From Clostridiales bacterium UBA3705 (GTDB taxonomy: Bacteria; Bacillota_A; Clostridia; Oscillospirales; Oscillospiraceae): a stretch of DNA of 11,358 nt. The notes under the pieces are model-generated. The model ran no database searches. It was given only the letters and a program-made list of their open reading frames with translations, and had not been told where the DNA came from. The stretch spans positions 4,934-16,291 of the forward strand of contig DFIE01000178.1 of the NCBI GenBank assembly GCA_002372735.1. The letters run 5' to 3'. The position numbers and the translations under genes were made by a program. Of the stretch, positions 8,101 to 11,358 are shown piece by piece. Positions within the stretch are counted from its first letter, which is position 1. Each line of letters begins with the position of its first letter.

Positions 8101-11100
8101 ATCACGACTTTACCGCCCTGCAGTGGGTGGACACCCCCAAGGCCGGCAGCACCGCCAGCGTGCAGATCGTCAACGGCAAGGCCGGCATGACCGACTACGC
8201 CGCCCTCAACAAGATCTTTGACGTCTACTACCAGTGGTGGGAGGTAGACGCCACCGGCGAGCCCGTCACCCTCCTGGCCGGCACCGACAACATCTACGAC
8301 CCAGCCAGCGGCGTAGATAAGTCTGACCACAAGCCCTCCATGTGGAACGTGGGCAAGGACGGCAAGCACTATTTCAACACCGTGGATCCCTCCGATCCCA
8401 AGGCCAGTACCTATGCCACCGGCACCTACGTCAATGGCCTGCCCGCCAACCCGCTGAGCTGGACCCCCGAGCAGCTGCATATGTACTCCGCCCAGGTGGT
8501 GGAACGGATGGACCTGACCAAGGACTCCTCCAAGACCCTGAGCCTGATGAACAACAACGTCTTCAAGACCAACACCGACTCCTGCTACATCCCCGAGGAG
8601 CTGGCGGGCAAGGACATCTGCGTCAAGGCGATTGTGATCAACTACACCCGCCCGGGCACCAACGTCTACGACAAGAAGCAGACCTTCACCTCCCACGCCT
8701 TCCGGGTTGCCGAAAAGGACAGCGGCGAGACCACCATGAACAAGATCGAGGCCGTCTATTCTGCAGGCAAGGAGTATGCCACGGCCACCGACCCGGTGAC
8801 CATCAAGTACAAGGACGACACCACGGTGCTCTACACCATCCTGGACAGCCTGAGCTTCAAGGCCACCTCCTGCGTCACCGGCGAGACCTACACCAAGAAG
8901 TTCTCCGACCTGCACTACACCAGCCGTGACCAGCTGCCCCAGCTGAAATTCCCCACCGACTTCAAGGACGTGCTGGATCCCAACGAGATCCCCACCGGCG
9001 AATACAAGCTGTACATCCGTTACGGCACCCGCTGGACGCTCTCCGGCAATACCTATGTGCTGTACAATAATACCAACACCGTGAGCTTTGACTACGAGGC
9101 GCCGGCCACCGGCATGCGCCTGACCCAGGGCTCGGTGGTGGAGTACTCCCTCACCGACGTGCAAAACGGCGTCTACGCTGCCGGCGAGCGGCTCATTGCC
9201 CCGGTGCCGGCCAATGCCTCCGCCGGCTTTGACTACAACAGCGCAACCACCACCAACTTCTCCGTGGCCTTTATGGGGGCCGACGGCCTGATCCGCTTCG
9301 GCGGCGCGGCCGGCACCACCACCATCGCCCTCCGCGGGCCGGACGGCAAGATTGTCTCCGTTACCGTCAAGGTCACCAAGGAGGCCGGCGACCAGTCCCC
9401 GGTGCAGAACACCAACCTGGGCGAGAACACCTTTGTGGACGTCCAGGAGACCGCATTTTACGGCGACCCGGTGCTCTGGGCAGTGGGCCACGACCCGCAG
9501 ATCACCAACGGCATGGATCCCACCCACTTTGCCCCCGGCGCCACCTGCACCCGCGGCCAGATCGTCACCTTCCTCTGGCGGGCCAAGGGCTGCCCCGAGC
9601 CGGAGACCACCGTCAGCCCCTTTGTAGACGTCACCGGGGGCTATTACTTCAAGCCCGTGCTCTGGGCGGTGGAGGCCGGCATCACCAACGGCATTGACGC
9701 CACCCACTTCGGCCCCAACAACGGCTGCACCCGCGGCCAGGTGGTCACCTTCATCTGGCGTGCCATGGATGAGCCCGCGCCCAAGTCCACAACCACAGCC
9801 TTTGTGGATCTGCTCCCCAGCGCCTACTATTACAACGCGGTGCTCTGGGCCGTGGAGAACGGCGTCACCAACGGCATCGACCCCACCCACTTTGCCCCCA
9901 ACAACGTCTGCCAGCGCGGCCAGATCGTCACCTTCCTCTTCCGGGCGGACACCGGCGGCAACCTCCTGCGCTTTACAGAGCAGCCCATCGGCGGCCTGAT
10001 CGACTCCGCCAACGGCACCACCTTCCCCCTGAGCGTCAAGGTCACCGGCGGCACGGCCCCCTATACCTACCAGTGGCACAGGGTCAGAACCACCTCCATC
10101 TCCCAGGCCGGCGGCGGCAAGCAGCGTTTCCAGAGCAGCGACGACCTGCGGGATACCAGCCTGGACAACATTGTCTTTGACTATGACGAGCCCATTGAGG
10201 ACGCCGTGATGCCCGACGTCACCGTCAGCCAGGAGGGCTGGTACGAGTGCGTGGTCAACGACGCCGCGGGCCGGTCCATCCGCTCGGTCCGTGTCCATGT
10301 GGCGGACAAGCTCTCCTTCTTCTACGAGTCGCCGGACGGCTACTGCAGCACTGAAATGCCCTGCTACCTCCGGGCGGACGTGGCCGGCGGCATGGAGCCG
10401 CTGAGCTGCCAGTGGTACAAGGACGGCCAGAGCTTTGGCGAGCCCAACAAGGTGGGCATCTATACCAACGAGGCCGGCAGCTACTTCTGCGAGGTCAAGG
10501 ACAGCTTCGGCCAGCGCGTCAGATCCCGCACCTTCAAGGTGGAGTCTGTGGGCGCCAGCGGCGTGAACGTGCTGGGCCAGGACGACTTCCTGTTCTATGC
10601 CGAGGATGTGGTTTACGTCACAGGCCGGGGCCTGGTGGTCAGCGGCCGGGTGGTCAACGGCAGGGTGGACACCGGCGATACCATCCGTCTGCTCTCCTAC
10701 GACCCCGACACCAAGCAGTCGGTGGTAAAGGAATTCACCGTTGACGGCATCGAGATGTTCCACAAGGTGATGGACTACGCCGAAAAGGGCGACAACGCGG
10801 GCCTGCTGCTTAAGGAAGCCGTACGCGGCGACGTGCAGACGGGCGACGCCCTGGTGGGCCAAAACACAGGGCTGAAGAATCTCACCCAAGGCGCAAGACT
10901 GGTGGGCAAGATCGAGCTCAACGACCTGCGCAACAACCCCTTCCAGGTGGGCGATACCGTCCAGCTGAAAGTGCCCCGGGGCACTGACGTCACAGGCCTG
11001 TTCCTGGATCTCAACGGCGACCCCATCGGCAAGAATACCACCCGTGACAACGTGGTCATGCGCCTGGCCAACAGCGCCCACCGGCCCATCTGCTTCTATC

Positions 11101-11177
11101 CGGGCCAGCAGCTCAACATCCAGGTGGGCGGCAGAATCTACGGCACCTTTACCATTGTGGATATCCGGGAGGGCTGA
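5184..11177 (+). CDS. Giant secreted SLH surface protein with EF-Tu-like tail
   Basis: Exported protein of 1997 residues. A signal peptide (1-34) has a basic start, an LLALLLVASLL core and a likely cut after ASA. Residues ~180-600 carry beta-helix-like rungs, with GGTF at 248-251, 471-474, 513-516 and 593-596. They are interrupted by a Lys/Asp/Asn/Gly-rich low-complexity stretch (312-406). Residues 600-1340 are unassigned, probably beta-rich modules such as the YYQWWEVD region near 1015. A Big-like domain (about 1345-1405) precedes three SLH repeats (1417-1469, 1480-1532, 1540-1589), two Ig-like domains (1596-1708, 1709-1790) and an EF-Tu domain II/III-like module (1800-1997). SLH repeats normally bind cell-wall polymers, so the protein should sit on the cell surface; its role is unknown, possibly adhesion or envelope structure. 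AGGAGG (5171-5176) lies 7 nt before the ATG. No catalytic motif was recognised. Confidence 0.92.
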   Translation: MKTRTRIFSALLALLLVASLLPVQELHLVLPASAEEDYTDLTIDLKHEDEYTGMTPAQILTDMGKKDAGSYTGPGVANEQVYKDAANNPDLWRHAWKWTVNEDKEGSIRKYLTSTDPKDTYICLTGDDTSEYHTKAEAWETMVITTDKVLDLNGHVMKIQLNNNRNNAKYDRYQNKSAYTHNNIAFEITNGATLTIIDSSAWRGENYGKGKGEISFTGYMVSPFHYDIDWYTTRDLFKVTNGNLVIYGGTFQAGRKKYQSKDVSIDDFETIVGQAVSLGVAIAEYATGCNTEVAKYQDILEAAKDAAGTVSGPKETPKNESDSDQASGPNTVKEKDGSGAPKEKKEDTAKEAGQDGTSAGRNQTVQEKKDDKNKAIAEGTKNATPEGSSTGNNGQASTAKNDKNAKLAEAENNVVKAFLDENKLKTMVKDAFGLAKGIKGLFTNDGSARVCQSIKGTVVTIGNDGTFVCYGGTFNGYGSTPDTRNAVIECTRLSTVNVNDKTKYQGGLAYIYGGTFNAYNGANVFNMVKANNGKQIVYRVTEDEKGNQTVTQKTLTDQETGKLEILYYENQENILKPGFAFTPINTSNVQVRGGTFRCYYDLWNVATKDGSDEHFTKFPGTSGSVNLGPESFGNDLIQDGRIQLIDTYGDGALVLLDERTEEAAAVQNAGLYHYRLFCSSTELRAKNYLQVMPNEAVTNASASMQLATYQDNEKAANKLWLNDEKKENIRTPMTQTERYFEFMYNDSDAANYAVMPNFHDTQSGKYDVYGKHLDDSEIWYYPTPKDAKNNPIEDVSLTDLRLQAVSKKGSSIYLSQRFNDENTWNTNLKNVDPNSIQLYSLNVQSAVRENMRHFTYKMYRVDPLTRENLSESNVYGVDEPLFEVTYGTSPGSLKCKFPLLEVQEQLKQLRPDWPGYQSGEYYRIVLDIEEHMGIGFNGSTYGAKMPVAHTTSTILFRCTDVNETQDNGGAYKDHDFTALQWVDTPKAGSTASVQIVNGKAGMTDYAALNKIFDVYYQWWEVDATGEPVTLLAGTDNIYDPASGVDKSDHKPSMWNVGKDGKHYFNTVDPSDPKASTYATGTYVNGLPANPLSWTPEQLHMYSAQVVERMDLTKDSSKTLSLMNNNVFKTNTDSCYIPEELAGKDICVKAIVINYTRPGTNVYDKKQTFTSHAFRVAEKDSGETTMNKIEAVYSAGKEYATATDPVTIKYKDDTTVLYTILDSLSFKATSCVTGETYTKKFSDLHYTSRDQLPQLKFPTDFKDVLDPNEIPTGEYKLYIRYGTRWTLSGNTYVLYNNTNTVSFDYEAPATGMRLTQGSVVEYSLTDVQNGVYAAGERLIAPVPANASAGFDYNSATTTNFSVAFMGADGLIRFGGAAGTTTIALRGPDGKIVSVTVKVTKEAGDQSPVQNTNLGENTFVDVQETAFYGDPVLWAVGHDPQITNGMDPTHFAPGATCTRGQIVTFLWRAKGCPEPETTVSPFVDVTGGYYFKPVLWAVEAGITNGIDATHFGPNNGCTRGQVVTFIWRAMDEPAPKSTTTAFVDLLPSAYYYNAVLWAVENGVTNGIDPTHFAPNNVCQRGQIVTFLFRADTGGNLLRFTEQPIGGLIDSANGTTFPLSVKVTGGTAPYTYQWHRVRTTSISQAGGGKQRFQSSDDLRDTSLDNIVFDYDEPIEDAVMPDVTVSQEGWYECVVNDAAGRSIRSVRVHVADKLSFFYESPDGYCSTEMPCYLRADVAGGMEPLSCQWYKDGQSFGEPNKVGIYTNEAGSYFCEVKDSFGQRVRSRTFKVESVGASGVNVLGQDDFLFYAEDVVYVTGRGLVVSGRVVNGRVDTGDTIRLLSYDPDTKQSVVKEFTVDGIEMFHKVMDYAEKGDNAGLLLKEAVRGDVQTGDALVGQNTGLKNLTQGARLVGKIELNDLRNNPFQVGDTVQLKVPRGTDVTGLFLDLNGDPIGKNTTRDNVVMRLANSAHRPICFYPGQQLNIQVGGRIYGTFTIVDIREG
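9432..9950 (+). repeat. Three tandem SLH repeats within the surface protein
   Basis: Each copy of about 50 residues begins FVD(V/L), has a VLWAV helix and a TNG-(M/I)-D-x-THF-x-P loop, and ends with RGQ-(I/V)-VTF-(L/I/F)-(W/F)-R-A. Copies 1 and 3 are also nearly identical in DNA around the TNG..DPTHFAP and GQIVTFL parts, suggesting duplication or homogenisation. The usual TRAE wall-binding motif is TRGQ in copies 1 and 2 and QRGQ in copy 3. Confidence 0.92.
10581..11174 (+). other. EF-Tu domain II + III-like module (no GTPase domain)
   Basis: Residues 1800-1891 follow EF-Tu domain II: EDVVYVTGRGLVVSGRVVNG matches the bacterial EDVF-I-GRGTVVTGRVERG signature, then VDGIEMFHKVMD, KGDNAGLLLK and the V-x-x-GD-x-LV end (EF-Tu: GVEMFRK, GENVGVLLRG, IERGQVLA). 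Residues 1904-1995 follow domain III: NPFQVGDTVQLKV, GTDVTGLF, a DNV-M-L strand, HRPICFYPGQQL and GGRIYGTFTIVDI (EF-Tu: TPF-GYRPQF, TTDVTGTI, DN-KM-V, HPIA, GLRF, GGRTVGAG). The G domain and its nucleotide motifs are absent. Because the protein has a signal peptide, this module should be extracellular. Homology is strong by motif order; function is unknown. Confidence 0.82.
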
Positions 11178-11197
11178 GCCCTCACAGCAACAACCCC

Positions 11198-11228
11198 AGG
11201 CAGGCCGGGCTTCCCGGCCTGCCTTTTT
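11198..11228 (+). terminator. Terminator after surface protein gene
   Basis: AGGCAGGCCGGG (11198-11209) pairs perfectly with CCCGGCCTGCCT (11213-11224) around a 3-nt loop, followed by a run of T to 11228. It ends the regulator/surface-protein unit about 20 nt after the stop codon. Confidence 0.93.
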
Positions 11229-11255
11229 GCCGCCCCGCTTTCTTCGGAAAAACAC

Positions 11256-11284
11256 TTGCAAACAGGGCGAAAAAATGGTAGAAT
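11256..11284 (+). promoter_or_regulatory. Promoter for a gene beyond the window
   Basis: TTGCAA (11256-11261), a 17-bp spacer and TAGAAT (11279-11284) make a good sigma-A-type promoter reading rightward, with a start near 11291. It sits just past the terminator at 11198-11228 in DNA that becomes AT-rich. The target gene is not in the window. Confidence 0.65.
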
Positions 11285-11325
11285 AACATGATAAATTGGG
11301 ATTGTATCCACTTATACTAGAATGC

Positions 11326-11352
11326 AATAAAATCATTTATAATGGTTTTATT
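11326..11352 (+). promoter_or_regulatory. AT-rich palindrome in the downstream leader
   Basis: AATAAAATCATT (11326-11337), a TAT centre and AATGGTTTTATT (11341-11352) form an inverted repeat with 11 of 12 pairs matched (12 if G-U is allowed). It lies 35 bp past the predicted start of the promoter at 11256-11284 and contains a TATAAT at 11338-11343 that lacks a good -35. It may be an operator or an RNA hairpin of the next gene. There is no T run of terminator type after a GC stem. Confidence 0.4.
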
Positions 11353-11358
11353 CGTCGA

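Noticed and set aside
11288..11320. Short open frame starting ATGATAAATTGG
   Set aside because: It has ten codons, no ribosome site, and lies at the predicted transcription start.
7422..11336. Minus-strand open frame of 1304 codons opposite the surface-protein gene
   Set aside because: It is the mirror of a real gene with C/G in nearly every third position, which removes stops on the other strand. The translation is rich in Val, Gly, Ala and His with no domains, and it runs through a terminator.
1..11358. CRISPR arrays, tRNA or rRNA genes, insertion sequences
   Set aside because: I saw no regularly spaced direct repeats, no cloverleaf or rRNA signatures, and no transposase or paired terminal repeats.

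Overview
The window looks like a GC-rich member of the Clostridia, most likely Oscillospiraceae or a relative (inference). The reasons are strong AGGAGG-type ribosome sites, sigma-A-like promoters, a 7TM-type sensor protein, and a very large secreted protein with S-layer homology (SLH) repeats of the 'TRGQ' flavour. Protein-coding DNA strongly prefers C or G in the third codon position, so the antisense strands are full of long but spurious open frames.

Layout. Positions 1-1045 (minus strand) carry the first 348 codons of a uracil permease of the UraA/PyrP type, cut by the window edge. It is preceded by a good promoter (1211-1240) and a roughly 160-nt structured leader that ends in an intrinsic terminator just before the ribosome site, an arrangement typical of transcription attenuation. 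Divergently, a plus-strand promoter (1348-1377) drives a two-gene unit: a 7TM sensor-kinase-like protein whose phosphoacceptor His appears to be lost (1410-3044), and, overlapping by ATGA, a membrane histidine kinase with a PAS-like domain, a candidate His and an ATPase domain (3041-4291). A strong terminator closes this unit.

A second promoter (-10 at 4390-4395) starts a unit with a NarL/LuxR-type response regulator (4453-5118) and, 65 nt further on, a 1997-residue secreted surface protein (5184-11177) closed by a strong terminator. The surface protein has a signal peptide, beta-helix-like GGTF rungs interrupted by a charged low-complexity stretch, a long undefined middle, a Big-like domain, three internal SLH repeats and two Ig-like domains. 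Its last ~200 residues clearly resemble domains II and III of elongation factor Tu, without the GTPase domain.

The two promoters of the sensor/regulator/surface-protein locus each carry the same kind of C-run/G-run palindrome about 32 bp upstream of the -10 box, in opposite orientations. This suggests one activator acting at both, perhaps the response regulator itself. The working model (inference) is a membrane sensor pair signalling to the regulator, which controls its own synthesis and that of the surface protein. After the final terminator the DNA turns AT-rich, with a promoter and an AT-rich palindrome facing a gene beyond the window.
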